Of a stretch of DNA of 64,000 nt, positions 16,481-26,584 are shown one piece after another. Origin of the DNA: Agrobacterium salinitolerans (lineage in GTDB: Bacteria > Pseudomonadota > Alphaproteobacteria > Rhizobiales > Rhizobiaceae); the NCBI RefSeq assembly GCF_002008225.1, contig NZ_MRDH01000006.1, positions 186,001 to 250,000 on the forward strand. The letters are read 5' to 3'. Both the position numbers and the translations under genes were made by a program. The notes below the pieces were generated by a model that did no database searches, was not told where the DNA came from, and was given only the letters and a program-made list of their open reading frames with translations. Each line of letters opens with the position of its first letter. Position 1 is the first letter of the stretch.

Positions 16481-17996
16481 TGTCCGTCCGTTCGCGCACC
16501 AGCGCGCGGTAATCCACCTTGCCATTGGCCGTGACCGGCAGTCGTTCCACCAGTTCGATGGCGCGCGGGATCATGAAGGGGGCGAGCATTTCGGCGGCCT
16601 TCTTCAGCGCTGCCGAAACGTCGATATTCTGGTTGGCGGCAGTCGCCACGGCATGGACCTTTTCGCCAGCGAAGGGGTCCGGCAGGCCGATGACGGCGAC
16701 CTCACGGAAAAGCCCCGTCGACATCAGGCTTTCCTCCACCTCGGTCGGGCTGATGCGATAGCCCGACGATTTGATCATCGCATCGTTGCGGGCGACGAAG
16801 CTGAAGAAACCGTCCTCGTCCTCCACCGCCAGATCGCCGGAATAACACACGGTCTCGCCGCCCAGCGCCGCCGGAATGAAGGGGTGAGGGCGCAGCACCT
16901 TTGCCGTATCCTCCGGCCGGTTCCAGTAACCCAGCGAGACGGTTGGGCCGCGATGCACGAGAATGCCGGGTTCACCCGGCTTCGCCCTCTGTCCCTTATC
17001 GGTGACGATGAAGATTTCACATTCGGGAATGGCCTTGCCGATGGAAGTTGGGCGGCGGTCGATTTCATCGGGCGGCAGGAAGGTGGAGCGGAAGGCTTCC
17101 GTGAGGCCATACATCAGGTAGATTTTCGTATCCGGCAACTTCTCGCGCAAGGCCTTGACGGTTTCCTGCGGCACGCGTCCGCCGGAATTGGTGATGTAGC
17201 GCAGATGCGGCAGAGGCGTCTTTGTCAGCGACGGGGCGGCTTTCGTCAGGATCGCCCAGATCGTCGGCACGCCGGCGAGACCCGTGATGGCATGGTCGCG
17301 CAGATCGCGGATAATCTCGTCGCCCAGCCGGAAGGTGGAGATGATCGTGGCCGCGCCCTGTTCCACCGCCGTGAGCAGCTGGTTCAGGCCATAATCGAAG
17401 CTGAAGGGCAGAAGGGACAAAATGCGGTCCTTGCCGGTGATTGCCAGATAGGTGCGCACGATGCGCGCGCCGGCCAGAAGATTGCGGTGTGACAGCATCA
17501 CGCCCTTGGGCGAGCCGGTGGAGCCGGATGTATAAAGAATGGCGGCCAGGTCTTCGCCGATTGCCGCTGAGGGGCGGGCGAGTGTTTCGGCGCGTGCCTC
17601 AATTTCTTCCGCCAGCAGGACCGTGACCTCGGGAAGGTCTTCCAGTGCCGCTTTCAGCTCTTCCATCATCGCGGCGTCGCTGATGACGATTTTTGCGCCG
17701 CAATCCTTGACGATATGGCGAATCTGCTGCGCTTTCAGCAATGCGTTCACCGGCACGAAGACGCCGGACGCCATGCTCACACCGAAGATCGACCAGCATT
17801 CCGCGATGCCGCGCGGCAGATAGATAACGACGCGGTCACCGCGTTGCGCGCCGGCTTCCTGCAATGCCGCTGCGCAACGGGCCGCCGCTGTGGCAAAGTC
17901 GCGATAATTCAGCGATCGGTCCTTGTGGACTAGTGCCTGGTCGTCGCTTGCCGCGCGGGCGGTAAGCAGGTGGTGCAGCAGGAAATGGGGTGTCAT
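16464..17996 (-). CDS. AMP-forming acyl/aminoacyl ligase of the ANL superfamily
   Basis: A 510-residue adenylating enzyme with the full set of ANL core motifs: LYTSGSTGSPKGVMLSH (A3, phosphate loop), YGLTEAFRSTFL (A5), CYSGDLAVEDEDGFFSFVARND (A7/A8 hinge) and LPVTANGKVDYRAL (A10, catalytic Lys). No carrier or condensation domain is attached; instead a separate carrier protein gene lies immediately upstream with a 4-base overlap (ATGA), so the ligase most likely loads that carrier in trans. It resembles the ligases annotated as exosortase-A-associated. The substrate cannot be read from the sequence with confidence. Confidence 0.9.
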   Translation of the reverse strand: MTPHFLLHHLLTARAASDDQALVHKDRSLNYRDFATAAARCAAALQEAGAQRGDRVVIYLPRGIAECWSIFGVSMASGVFVPVNALLKAQQIRHIVKDCGAKIVISDAAMMEELKAALEDLPEVTVLLAEEIEARAETLARPSAAIGEDLAAILYTSGSTGSPKGVMLSHRNLLAGARIVRTYLAITGKDRILSLLPFSFDYGLNQLLTAVEQGAATIISTFRLGDEIIRDLRDHAITGLAGVPTIWAILTKAAPSLTKTPLPHLRYITNSGGRVPQETVKALREKLPDTKIYLMYGLTEAFRSTFLPPDEIDRRPTSIGKAIPECEIFIVTDKGQRAKPGEPGILVHRGPTVSLGYWNRPEDTAKVLRPHPFIPAALGGETVCYSGDLAVEDEDGFFSFVARNDAMIKSSGYRISPTEVEESLMSTGLFREVAVIGLPDPFAGEKVHAVATAANQNIDVSAALKKAAEMLAPFMIPRAIELVERLPVTANGKVDYRALVRERTDNGANG

Positions 17997-18256
17997 CTCC
18001 TCCGTTCCCTGAGGACGAAGGCGACGAGATCGGCCGGCGTGCCGAGATTTTCGGGCTGGAAATGCTCGTCATCGAGAATGATGCCGAAACTCTCGCCGAG
18101 GAAGACCATCAACTCGAGAAAGCCGAGCGAATCGATCGCGCCGCCTTCGAGAAGCAGCGTATCGGCGGAAAAGGGGGCATAGGCGGGAAAACGGTCAGCC
18201 AGGTAGGAATAAATCGTGTCGGCAACGTCGATTTCATTTTCTTTCGCCGCGAGCAT
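17993..18256 (-). CDS. Stand-alone acyl carrier protein
   Basis: An 87-residue acidic helical protein with the phosphopantetheine attachment motif GAIDSLGFLELMVFLG; Ser43 is the expected modified residue. It is distinct from fatty-acid AcpP (no LGADSLD signature) and closer to peptidyl/aminoacyl carrier proteins of small pathways. The start at 18256 (MLAAKENEIDV) is chosen because the longer reading upstream is not protein-like. It overlaps the ligase start by 4 bases, so carrier and ligase are made together. It needs a phosphopantetheinyl transferase encoded elsewhere. Confidence 0.88.
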   Translation of the reverse strand: MLAAKENEIDVADTIYSYLADRFPAYAPFSADTLLLEGGAIDSLGFLELMVFLGESFGIILDDEHFQPENLGTPADLVAFVLRERRR

Positions 18257-18361
18257 GCTTGTTCTCCAATTTCCCGTTTGAAACCATGGACCCGCCCCGG
18301 AACGACGCTTTGCCTGTAAAGGCCAGGATTCCATCAGGTCACGAAGGATTCACTAGAATAC

Positions 18362-19201
18362 CTAAGGTGGCAATAACACCAACTCTGAGTATGTTTCGTT
18401 AATAAACTGTGGGTTCCATGCGCCTTTTACTTGTATTGGTGCAATTTTATGTGCGGCAAAGCCGGCCGCCTTTCGGTCCTCCTCGCAAGCCGCCATGGTG
18501 AGCGCGAGCCGGCCTTTACCCACCAGGTGGCGGGCAATGGCGGGCAGGTGGCTTTGCGCGATCTGCCGGTCCTCGCAATAGATCAGGCGGGCGGAGGGGA
18601 GTTTTTTGGTTATGGTTTTCAGGAAAACCAGAGGATAGGGACGGCCTTCCGCTTCCAGAATGGCCACGATGCAGCCCAGACGGGCGTGGTCTTCCAGCAT
18701 GTCGCGTGTTTCTGAAGAGAGAGTTTTCGCCGTTGTCTGTGTGAACGGATGAAGCCGTCCGCCTGTCGGGCGAAAAGTCGTGAGCGGCAGCGGATAAAAC
18801 AATGTGCAATTTGTCACCGTGTGAAACCCCAGCCGCTCGTTCAGCTGGCGGGCTTCGGGCGAGGGGGTGAGATCGGTGAAGAGTTCGTTTTCGGCCGATG
18901 ACGCCATCTGCAACATGCGCGGCGCGAACCAGCGGCAGGACGGCTCGACATACCAGCTTGAAAGATTGACGATCACTTGGCCGGTATCGGGCAGGCGGCT
19001 CCTGATTGTCAGCAACACGCCTGCGGCATCGTCGCCCTTCATCAGCAATTGGCCTATCGGGCCGAGATGACGCCGCTCGTGATGTTCACCGATAAGCGAC
19101 AGGCCTCGAGCCCAGAAGGCCTCGCTTTTTTCCGGAAAACCTTTCGCCAGAAGGCCAACGGCGGCGGCGCGGTTTCCGTTGTCGATCGGTACGATTTTCA
19201 C
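18362..19201 (-). CDS. GNAT-like acyltransferase (putative), first gene of the ACP/ligase/decarboxylase cassette
   Basis: A 279-residue protein without membrane segments. The N-terminal half reads like a GNAT acyltransferase: GVLLTIRSRL, VNLSSWYVEPSCRWFAPRML (beta4 and the turn into the CoA-binding helix) and EARQLNERLGFHTVTN (beta5/C-terminal region). The C-terminal half (from about residue 140) looks like a second, more diverged GNAT-type unit. It is transcribed in the same direction as the acyl carrier protein gene, 105 bases upstream of it. In this setting it could transfer the group carried by the ACP to an amine. It is equally possible that it is an independent gene; I know no characterised homologue. 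Confidence 0.6.
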   Translation of the reverse strand: MKIVPIDNGNRAAAVGLLAKGFPEKSEAFWARGLSLIGEHHERRHLGPIGQLLMKGDDAAGVLLTIRSRLPDTGQVIVNLSSWYVEPSCRWFAPRMLQMASSAENELFTDLTPSPEARQLNERLGFHTVTNCTLFYPLPLTTFRPTGGRLHPFTQTTAKTLSSETRDMLEDHARLGCIVAILEAEGRPYPLVFLKTITKKLPSARLIYCEDRQIAQSHLPAIARHLVGKGRLALTMAACEEDRKAAGFAAHKIAPIQVKGAWNPQFINETYSELVLLPP

Positions 19202-19384
19202 GGGTGGCTCTCCGCTGTCTGGCCTTGCTCTGGCCGGGGAGAGGTTTTCAACTCCACCGCGCAGTATCGGCTTACGACGATAGATTTACCGTGCCGTTAA
19301 TCGCCATGGCTGCAGCAGACTCTTGGCAATCACATTTGCACGAATGGCGGGCGCACCGTCAGGCGCGCCCGCCTTCGCCTGGAA

Positions 19385-20512
<1,128 letters not shown>

Positions 20513-20662
20513 ATTCGATCTCCTCAGTCTTTTAATGTCGAAATAAAAAGGTTTTGCCCGAGCGCGACTGGCCGGGCAAGGCAAAATCCGGTGACCCGGA
20601 ATGGAAAAGGGGCGTGTGCGGACACATGCCCCTTTATTCTGGCCGATAGATGCGGGGCAGGC

Positions 20663-22108
20663 CTATGGCGTTGCGTCGCTCTCTTGTTCCGTTGCGACGT
20701 GTTCCACGCCAAGCCAAGCGGCACAATGCTTCAGCGCCCGCGCTGCGATGAGCTGGCGCTTCATGATGGTCTTGTCCTTGCCGCGAAAACGTTTCACGCC
20801 ATCAGGCTTGACGATGGAGCCCGGCTCCAGTTCCGGGAACAGGCCGAAATTGATGTTCATCGGCTGGAAGGAACGCTTGCCCGGCTCATCATCGGAAGAG
20901 AGGTGGCCGCCGGTGATGTGGTTGAGCAGCGAGCCAAGCGCTGTGGTGGCCGGCGGCAGGCTCGGAGCCTCGCCCTTCCGCTCCGCAGCGGCGAAGCGAC
21001 CGGCGAGAAGCCCGACGGAGGCGCTTTCCACATACCCTTCGCAGCCGGTGATCTGGCCGGCGAAACGCAGGTCCGGCCGCGATTTCAGCCTTAGCGAGCG
21101 GTCCAGCAGGATGGGGGAATCGATATAGGTGTTGCGGTGCAGGCCGCCGAGGCGGGCGAATTCCGCATTTTCGAGACCGGGAATCATGCGGAACACATCC
21201 GCCTGCACGCCATATTTCAGCTTCGTCTGGAAACCGACCATGTTGTAAAGCGTGCCGAGCGCATTATCCTGCCGCAGCTGGACGACGGCATAGGCCTTGA
21301 CGGTCGGGTTATGGGCATTGGTCAGCCCCATCGGCTTCATCGGGCCGTGGCGCAGCGTCTGGCGGCCGCGCTCCGCCATGATCTCGATCGGCAGGCAGCC
21401 GTCGAAATAGGGGGTGCCCTCCCATTCCTTGAAACCGACGGTATCACCGGCAATGAGCGCATCGATAAAGGCGTTATATTGCTCCTCATCCATCGGGCAG
21501 TTGATGTAATCCTTGCCCGTGCCGCCGGGGCCGACCTTGTCGTAACGTGACTGGTACCAGCAGATATCCATGTTGATGCTGTCGCGGTGCACGATGGGCG
21601 CGATGGCATCAAAGAATGCCAGCGCATCTTCGCCCGTCTCGGCCTGAACCGCTGCCGCAAGATCCGGCGAGGTGAGCGGGCCGGTGGCGATGATGGTGCT
21701 GCCCCATTCCTTTGGCGGCAGGCCTGTTACTTCTTCGCGGACAATTGTCACCAGCGGGTGATTTTCAAGCATATCCGTCACGGCCTGCGAAAACCCGTCG
21801 CGGTCGACGGCGAGCGCGCCGCCGGCCGGCACCTGATGTTTATCGGCGCAGGCCATGATGAGAGAGCCGGCAAGCCGCATTTCCGCATGGATGACACCGA
21901 CCGCATTGGCCGTCGCGTCGTCGGAGCGGAAGGAGTTGGAACAGACCAGTTCCGCCAGCGTATCGCCCTTATGCGCATCTGTGCCGCGCACGCCGCGCAT
22001 TTCGTGCAGGATGACAGGCACGCCGCTCCGCGCGATCTGCCAGGCGGCTTCCGAACCGGCCAGTCCGCCGCCCACGACATGAATGGGAGAAGTGGTCTTG
22101 TCTTGCAT
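20663..22108 (-). CDS. trmFO: Methylenetetrahydrofolate-tRNA-(uracil-5-)-methyltransferase TrmFO
   Basis: A protein of about 481 residues with N-terminal FAD-binding motif [15 protein letters not shown], the [23 protein letters not shown] block, [15 protein letters not shown] and the C-terminal [13 protein letters not shown], all hallmarks of TrmFO (Gid), which makes 5-methyluridine-54 in the T-loop of tRNAs using methylene-folate. The start at 22108 ([12 protein letters not shown]) is favoured because it leaves the usual short lead to the FAD motif; ATG at 22120 is also in frame and neither has a clear Shine-Dalgarno. Confidence 0.96.
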   Translation of the reverse strand: MQDKTTSPIHVVGGGLAGSEAAWQIARSGVPVILHEMRGVRGTDAHKGDTLAELVCSNSFRSDDATANAVGVIHAEMRLAGSLIMACADKHQVPAGGALAVDRDGFSQAVTDMLENHPLVTIVREEVTGLPPKEWGSTIIATGPLTSPDLAAAVQAETGEDALAFFDAIAPIVHRDSINMDICWYQSRYDKVGPGGTGKDYINCPMDEEQYNAFIDALIAGDTVGFKEWEGTPYFDGCLPIEIMAERGRQTLRHGPMKPMGLTNAHNPTVKAYAVVQLRQDNALGTLYNMVGFQTKLKYGVQADVFRMIPGLENAEFARLGGLHRNTYIDSPILLDRSLRLKSRPDLRFAGQITGCEGYVESASVGLLAGRFAAAERKGEAPSLPPATTALGSLLNHITGGHLSSDDEPGKRSFQPMNINFGLFPELEPGSIVKPDGVKRFRGKDKTIMKRQLIAARALKHCAAWLGVEHVATEQESDATP

Positions 22109-22341
22109 GCTGGCGTCCATGAACCGCGCGCGGGGCAAAGCTCCCGTCCGGCGGCTGTCATTCGAGTGATGGTTCCGCGCGGGTCCCTTGGGGACGCGGC
22201 ATTGTTGCGGGATGCACTAGCATGCATGGCCGGGGCAGCCAAATGTTTTTGCGGGGAAGGGATACGAAGATGGTCAGGCTACCAATTTCGCTGCAGGGCT
22301 AAAAAGCAGGCAAGTGTTTTTTGGGGAGTGAGCGCGCGCCA

Positions 22342-22468
22342 CTTGTTTCTTCTCCCCGAGGGGGAGAAGGTCGCGGCAGCGGGATGAGGGGGCAAGGGTG
22401 CGATCCATCGCTGGCGTCGCCCCCTCATCCGACCCTTCGGGCCACCTTCTCCCCGGCGGGGAGAAGAA
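22342..22468. repeat. Large palindromic intergenic repeat, family B, copy 1
   Basis: About 127 bp. The outer ends are CTTGTTTCTTCTCCCC... and ...GGGGAGAAGAA, each holding a short hairpin (CTCCCC/GGGGAG). The inner left segment reads GTCGCGGCAGCGGGATG and the inner right CATCCGACCCTTCGGGCCAC, so the element is asymmetric and has an orientation. Copies lie at 34344-34474, 37048-37177 and 41923-42050. It lies upstream of trmFO. The rest of 22109-22640 holds no gene. Confidence 0.9.
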
Positions 22469-22551
22469 GTGTGCCGCGATGCCCGGCCTTCCTCGTGATT
22501 CTCAATGCTGGGCGATGTTGAAGGCCGAACTCAAGCCGAACACCCAGAATC

Positions 22552-22580
22552 AAAAACGGCGCCCGAGGCGCCGTTTTCTT
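22552..22580 (-). terminator. Strong terminator after the first DUF1127 gene
   Basis: A perfect 11-bp stem AAAACGGCGCC/GGCGCCGTTTT (22553-22563 with 22567-22577) with a 3-base loop; A/T runs on both sides make it able to work in either direction. It lies 64 bases after the stop of the gene at 22641-22784. Confidence 0.85.
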
Positions 22581-22640
22581 AAAACCTGTCGCTCAATCGT
22601 CGCGCCCTGGAGGTCGGGCAGCGGGACGATCGTTTACGCC

Positions 22641-22784
22641 TTAGCGGAACGAACGGGAAGCAACGTTACGGATGTCGTAACGGGTCAGGCCGATGTCGCT
22701 CAGGGCCTGGTTGGACAGGCTGCCGAGTTCGTTGATCGTGCGGCGATAGGAGATCCAGTTCTTTGCGATGCGGATAGGGTTCAT
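22641..22784 (-). CDS. DUF1127 small arginine-rich protein, 47 residues
   Basis: ATG at 22784, TAA at 22641-22643. The peptide begins MNPIRIAKNWISYRRTINEL and ends RYDIRNVASRSFR; the core 'NELGSLSNQALSDIGLTR.DI' is the DUF1127 (YjiS-like) signature of about 37 residues. Such proteins are basic, probably RNA- or protein-binding regulators; in A. tumefaciens short DUF1127 proteins have been linked to phosphate and carbon metabolism. The gene is monocistronic, with its own terminator downstream and a long leader upstream. A paralogue lies 480 bp away on the same strand. Confidence 0.92.
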   Translation of the reverse strand: MNPIRIAKNWISYRRTINELGSLSNQALSDIGLTRYDIRNVASRSFR

Positions 22785-23183
22785 GGTCGTTTCCTCAATC
22801 TATCTCTGTTGATTTCGTCGGCCGGCTCAGCGTTTCTCTGTGCTCTCGGCTGTTGAGGTTTATATATAGACATTGAGCCATGTTGTGCAGTGCAGATTTT
22901 AGGCTACTGCCATGCATTTGTGCACTATGTCGGCTAAATTTGCGGCTTTGAATATCATCTGAGCAAAATATGAGCGGAAATGCCTGTGTTTCAGGCGGTT
23001 TTGACGGGTTTGGCAGCCTTTGGCGGCGCAAAAGGGGCTTGCCGGTGTAAAAAGACGCATCGGGAAGGGCGCGCGCTATCCGGGCGTTGCGTAAATGGGG
23101 TCGGCCATCGATGCATTTTTCATCTGCCGACCCTGCGGGCGGCTGTGGCATTGCCGGTTCGCCCCGGAGAACCGCCCAAAACG
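22785..23183. other. Gene-free leader between the two DUF1127 genes
   Basis: About 400 bp with no credible coding sequence. Near 22850-22920 it holds an AT-rich stretch (TTTATATATAGAC) suited to a -10 region for the minus-strand gene at 22784, and related TTGTGCAGTGC/TTTGTGCACTA words that could be regulator sites. The remainder is featureless to my reading. Confidence 0.4.
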
Positions 23184-23218
23184 AAAAAAAGGCCGGAGGC
23201 GGGAGCCTCAGGCCTTTT
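23184..23218 (-). terminator. Terminator after the second DUF1127 gene
   Basis: On the minus strand an interrupted GC-rich stem (AAAAGGCC..AGGC with GCCT..GGCCTTTT on the plus strand, 23187-23218) is followed by a run of seven T. It lies about 46 bases after the stop at 23264. Confidence 0.85.
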
Positions 23219-23263
23219 GAGTAGGTCGTCTCGCATCCGCCGCAAGGAGCGGCGTGCGTATAA

Positions 23264-23410
23264 TCAGAAGCCGACGGCGGTCTTGGCGACGCGGCGGATG
23301 TCCTGACGGCCGATGCCGAGGTCGCTAAGTTCACGGTCGGTCATGCGGCCGAGTTCGGTTACGGTCTGACGATACTTGCGCCAGTTGGTGAGCGAGCGTG
23401 CAATGTTCAT
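23264..23410 (-). CDS. DUF1127 small arginine-rich protein, 48 residues
   Basis: ATG at 23410, TGA at 23264-23266. The peptide begins MNIARSLTNWRKYRQTVTEL and ends RRVAKTAVGF; the core 'TELGRMTDRELSDLGIGRQDIR' matches DUF1127. An AGAGGAAG Shine-Dalgarno is 6 bases upstream of this ATG, which is why I prefer it to the ATG at 23416. It is a paralogue of the 47-residue protein at 22641-22784 (same spacing of W, the EL pair and the SDxG motif) and is also monocistronic with its own terminator. Likely cytosolic and regulatory. Confidence 0.92.
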   Translation of the reverse strand: MNIARSLTNWRKYRQTVTELGRMTDRELSDLGIGRQDIRRVAKTAVGF

Positions 23411-23416
23411 TTTCAT

Positions 23417-24048
23417 CTTCCTCTTCGTGCTGTTCAGTCTCAACGGCCAGTCTTGGGAGGCTTTGGTCCGGGGCTGAACTCGATCTCTGTATGGCCATGA
23501 ATATAATCGGTTTAATCAAAACAAAAACAGACAAAGCAAGATGTCACCTATGCGCTCATTGCAATGCAAGCCGGTAAATCAGGCCGATTGCGACGATTCG
23601 TGCATAATTTGTGACCATTTTATGAGCTTTTGGTGATCGTCTGGTGGGTGGTCGTGCGAGAGCGTGCGGTATGACCGGATAATGCCGGGGCAAGGGTGCA
23701 GAAGCCCTCCATCGCTGATTTGGAGCAAGGGCCTGCAATCCGGCTGCGGCGGGCGCTATATATAATGTCAATGCAGCTGCATAAATATTGTCTGCTTTTC
23801 TCCGCCTGCCGGCATGCGATGCGCCGGGCGGCCCGGGTCGGGAAGGCGAGGGAGGATGGGGTGCAGCTTGCCGTTTTCCGCCCAAAGATTGCCTCTGCCC
23901 GGCTGTCGCGCGCTGTCCCCCGTCAGGGCGGCGAATAAGCGGCGCCCGCCGACGGTACTGCGGGTGAGAAAAGTCCGGAGGAAACGAAAGGCGGCGATAA
24001 GGCGCGCTTGACCCTTTCAGAACATTGTGACATACCGCCGCCCAACGT
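23417..24048. other. Gene-free region upstream of tRNA-Leu
   Basis: About 630 bp without a convincing gene. The proximal part (23480-23600) is AT-rich and probably promoter DNA for the DUF1127 gene. Long open frames on either strand here give low-complexity Pro/Arg/Ala-rich products, and one of them runs through the tRNA, so I do not call them. A GAGAAAAGTCCGGA string near 23966 is reminiscent of RNase P RNA but the rest of that fold is missing. Confidence 0.4.
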
Positions 24049-24131
24049 GCGGGTATGGCGGAATTGGTAGACGCATTGGTTTTAGGTACCAACGCTTCGG
24101 CGTGGGAGTTCGAGTCTCTCTACCCGCACCA
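24049..24131 (+). tRNA. tRNA-Leu (anticodon TAG)
   Basis: Acceptor stem GCGGGTA (24049-24055) pairs with TACCCGC (24121-24127), followed by discriminator A and an encoded CCA (24129-24131). The anticodon arm TTGGT-TTTAGGT-ACCAA gives anticodon TAG, reading CUN leucine codons. The class II variable arm (ACGCTTCGGCGT region) and T-arm GGGAGTTCGAGTCTCTC support a leucine tRNA. Confidence 0.97.
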
Positions 24132-24359
24132 CAAGCAAGGCATGGCTGCGCCACGCTTGCGCCAGAGTGCATCTTTATAAGATGCGAGGGCTTTTGGGGT
24201 GTCCCTCAAGCTGTCTCAGGCGCGGGCGCGAAGGTGTCCGGCAGGCGCTTGTGCAACGAAATAACAGAAGCCACGGCCGGGACGTTGTTCCAGTGCAGTG
24301 CTCGAAAGTAAACCAACGGCTGTCTGAGCACCGCCGCCATGATGTGAAGGTTTGAGAAA

Positions 24360-25838
24360 ATGCAGGTTATCGAAACGCTCGCTGAAGGGCTGAAGCGCGA
24401 ACTCAAGGTCGTTATTCCGGCCGCCGACATGAAGGCCCGTCTGGACGAGCGCCTGGTTGACGCCAAGGACAAGGTTCGCATCAACGGTTTCCGTCCCGGC
24501 AAGGTGCCGGTTGGCCACCTGAAGAAGATGTACGGCAAGTCCATCATGGCCGATCTCGTCAACGAGCTGGTTCGTGAAAAGCCGACCGAAATTCTCTCCA
24601 GCCGTGGCGAAAAGTCTGCAACGCAGCCGGCCATCTCCATGACCGAAGACGAGCAGGAAGCCGAAAAGATCCTGTCGGCCGAATCCGATTTCGAATTCAC
24701 CGTTGCCTACGAAATCATTCCGGCCATCGAACTGAAGGCCAATGACGGCATCAAGGTTACCCGCGAAGTTGTTGAAGTCTCCGAAGACGAAATCAACGAG
24801 CAGATCCTCAAGATCGCCGAAAGCGCCCGCACTTTTGAAGCCAAGAAGGGCAAGGCCGCTGAAGGCGACCGCGTCACCATGAACTATCTCGGCAAGGTTG
24901 ACGGCGAAGCCTTCGATGGCGGCGCTGCTGAAGACGCTGAACTGGTTCTCGGTTCGGGCCGCTTCATCCCCGGCTTCGAAGACCAGCTCGTTGGCGTCAA
25001 GGCCGGCGACGAAAAGACCATCACCGTGACGTTCCCGGCCGATTACCCGGCTGCGAACCTTGCCGGCAAGGAAGCCAACTTCGACATCACCGTCAAGGAA
25101 GTTGCTGCCGCTGCCGCCGTTGAAATCAACGACGAACTGGCTGAAAAGCTCGGTCTCGAATCGGCTGAAAAGCTGAAGGAAATCGTCAAGGGTCAGATCG
25201 AGAGCCAGTATGGCAACGTCACCCGCCAGAAGGTCAAGCGTCAGATCCTCGACCAGCTCGACGAAATGTACAAGTTCGACACGCCGGCTGGCCTCGTCGA
25301 CGCCGAGTTCGACAATATCTGGCGCCAGATCAACACCGATCTCGCCCAGTCGGGCAAGACGTTTGCTGACGAAGACACGACCGAAGAAGAAGCCCGCGAA
25401 GAATATCGCAAGCTCGCTGAACGCCGCGTCCGTCTCGGCCTCGTTCTCTCCGAAATCGGCGAAAAGGCCGGCGTCGAAGTGACCGAAGAAGAAATGCAGC
25501 GCGCGCTGTTCCAGCAGCTGCAGCAGTTCCCGGGTCAGCAGAAGGAAATCCTCGATTTCTTCCGCAACACGCCAGGCGCTTCCGCTTCGCTGCGCGCTCC
25601 GATCTTCGAAGAAAAGGTCATCGACAAGCTGCTCACCGAAATCTCGGTAACGGACAAGACCGTTTCCAAGGAAGAGCTTCTGGCTGACGACGGCGAAGAA
25701 GCAACGGAAACCAAGAAGAAGGCGCCTGCCAAGAAAAAGGCTGCTGCCAAGGCTGACGACGCCGCTGAAGGCGAAGAAGCCGCTCCGAAGAAGAAGGCTC
25801 CTGCCAAGAAGAAGGCCGCTGAAGGCGACGCTGAATAA
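24360..25838 (+). CDS. tig: Trigger factor with a long lysine/alanine-rich tail
   Basis: A 492-residue ribosome-bound chaperone and FKBP-type prolyl isomerase. The ribosome-docking signature GFRPGKVP is at about residues 43-50; the FKBP domain runs about 150-250 ([20 protein letters not shown] and [22 protein letters not shown]); the rest is the helical C-terminal arm region. The last 40 or so residues are a low-complexity tail with APAKKKAA written twice, making the protein longer than the E. coli one (432 residues). Codon use is strongly biased (GAA, AAG, GGC), as in highly expressed genes. A terminator follows. Confidence 0.97.
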   Translation: MQVIETLAEGLKRELKVVIPAADMKARLDERLVDAKDKVRINGFRPGKVPVGHLKKMYGKSIMADLVNELVREKPTEILSSRGEKSATQPAISMTEDEQEAEKILSAESDFEFTVAYEIIPAIELKANDGIKVTREVVEVSEDEINEQILKIAESARTFEAKKGKAAEGDRVTMNYLGKVDGEAFDGGAAEDAELVLGSGRFIPGFEDQLVGVKAGDEKTITVTFPADYPAANLAGKEANFDITVKEVAAAAAVEINDELAEKLGLESAEKLKEIVKGQIESQYGNVTRQKVKRQILDQLDEMYKFDTPAGLVDAEFDNIWRQINTDLAQSGKTFADEDTTEEEAREEYRKLAERRVRLGLVLSEIGEKAGVEVTEEEMQRALFQQLQQFPGQQKEILDFFRNTPGASASLRAPIFEEKVIDKLLTEISVTDKTVSKEELLADDGEEATETKKKAPAKKKAAAKADDAAEGEEAAPKKKAPAKKKAAEGDAE

Positions 25839-25869
25839 TCTTGGTTGGCGAAAGCTGATTGAATGGAAG

Positions 25870-25900
25870 GGCCGCGGCGAAAGCTGCGGCCTTTTTGTTT
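25870..25900 (+). terminator. Rho-independent terminator of tig
   Basis: GGCCGC (25870-25875) pairs with GCGGCC (25886-25891), followed by TTTTTGTTT, 32 bases after the tig stop. Confidence 0.85.
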
Positions 25901-26026
25901 GGGCGCCCCGCTTGTTCAGCTACGCAATCGCCCGTTTCTCAATCCTTCGACATCGTTGCGTCATTCCTGGTTATTATAGTCGAAACCCATAATGCTGGGT
26001 CAGGCTTCAAGGACCATAGTCGAGGA

Positions 26027-26584
26027 ATGCCGAACGGCAGTGCCATGGGTGTGAGAAATTACTTGGTCGAGGGTGTCTCCGGGGTCGGCAAGACTTCGGT
26101 TGCGACAGAACTTCAGCGGCGTGGCCATCATGTGATCCACGGCGACCGGGAGCTTGCCTACAAGGGCGACCCTGAAACCGGCGAACCGCTCGATCCCGCG
26201 TTGTTGCGGGGCGATGCGACCGATATGCCTTTCCGGCATCGGCATCATATCTGGGATGTCGAAAAGGTTCGGCGGATCGCCGCCGACCGCAGCCACGCAC
26301 TCACATTCTTTTGCGGTGGCTCGAGAAATTTTCAGCGTTTCATGGATGTGTTCGATGAGGTCTTCGTTCTCGATCTCGATAGCGAGACCTTGCGAAAACG
26401 GCTGATCGAGAGACCCGCGGACGAGTTCGGCGGAAACCCGCAGGAGCGCGAATTTGTCCTGCAACTCCATGCAACGAAGGAAGACATCCCCGTTGACGCA
26501 ACGGTCCTCGATTCATCCAGACCTTTGACCGTGGTGGTCGATGATATTCTCGCCCGCTGCGCGCTTCCGGTCGAAAAAGGGTAG
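26027..26584 (+). CDS. P-loop NTPase, AAA_18-type nucleotide/sugar kinase-like protein
   Basis: A protein of about 185 residues with a Walker A motif near its start (VEGVSGVGKTSVATEL; Lys about residue 20) in the style of adenylate/shikimate-type kinases, and a later VLDLDSETLRKRLIERPADEFG segment resembling the LID region of such kinases. The family is widespread as 'AAA family ATPase' of unknown substrate. The start is either ATG 26027 or ATG 26045; neither has a well-placed Shine-Dalgarno. It stands alone after the tig terminator, so context does not suggest a substrate. Possible roles include nucleoside or aminoglycoside phosphorylation, but nothing seen decides this. Confidence 0.75.
   Translation: MPNGSAMGVRNYLVEGVSGVGKTSVATELQRRGHHVIHGDRELAYKGDPETGEPLDPALLRGDATDMPFRHRHHIWDVEKVRRIAADRSHALTFFCGGSRNFQRFMDVFDEVFVLDLDSETLRKRLIERPADEFGGNPQEREFVLQLHATKEDIPVDATVLDSSRPLTVVVDDILARCALPVEKG

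Noticed and set aside
23940-24020. Possible RNase P RNA because of GAGAAAAGTCCGGA
   Set aside because: Only a short string resembles the 5' consensus; the other conserved regions of RNase P RNA are not found nearby.
23556-24092. Open frame on the minus strand between DUF1127 and tRNA-Leu
   Set aside because: It overlaps the tRNA and gives a low-complexity Pro/Arg/Ala product without homology I can recognise.
24049-24131. tRNA-Leu as an integration site of a mobile element
   Set aside because: No integrase, no direct repeat of the tRNA 3' end and no change in gene character were seen on either side.
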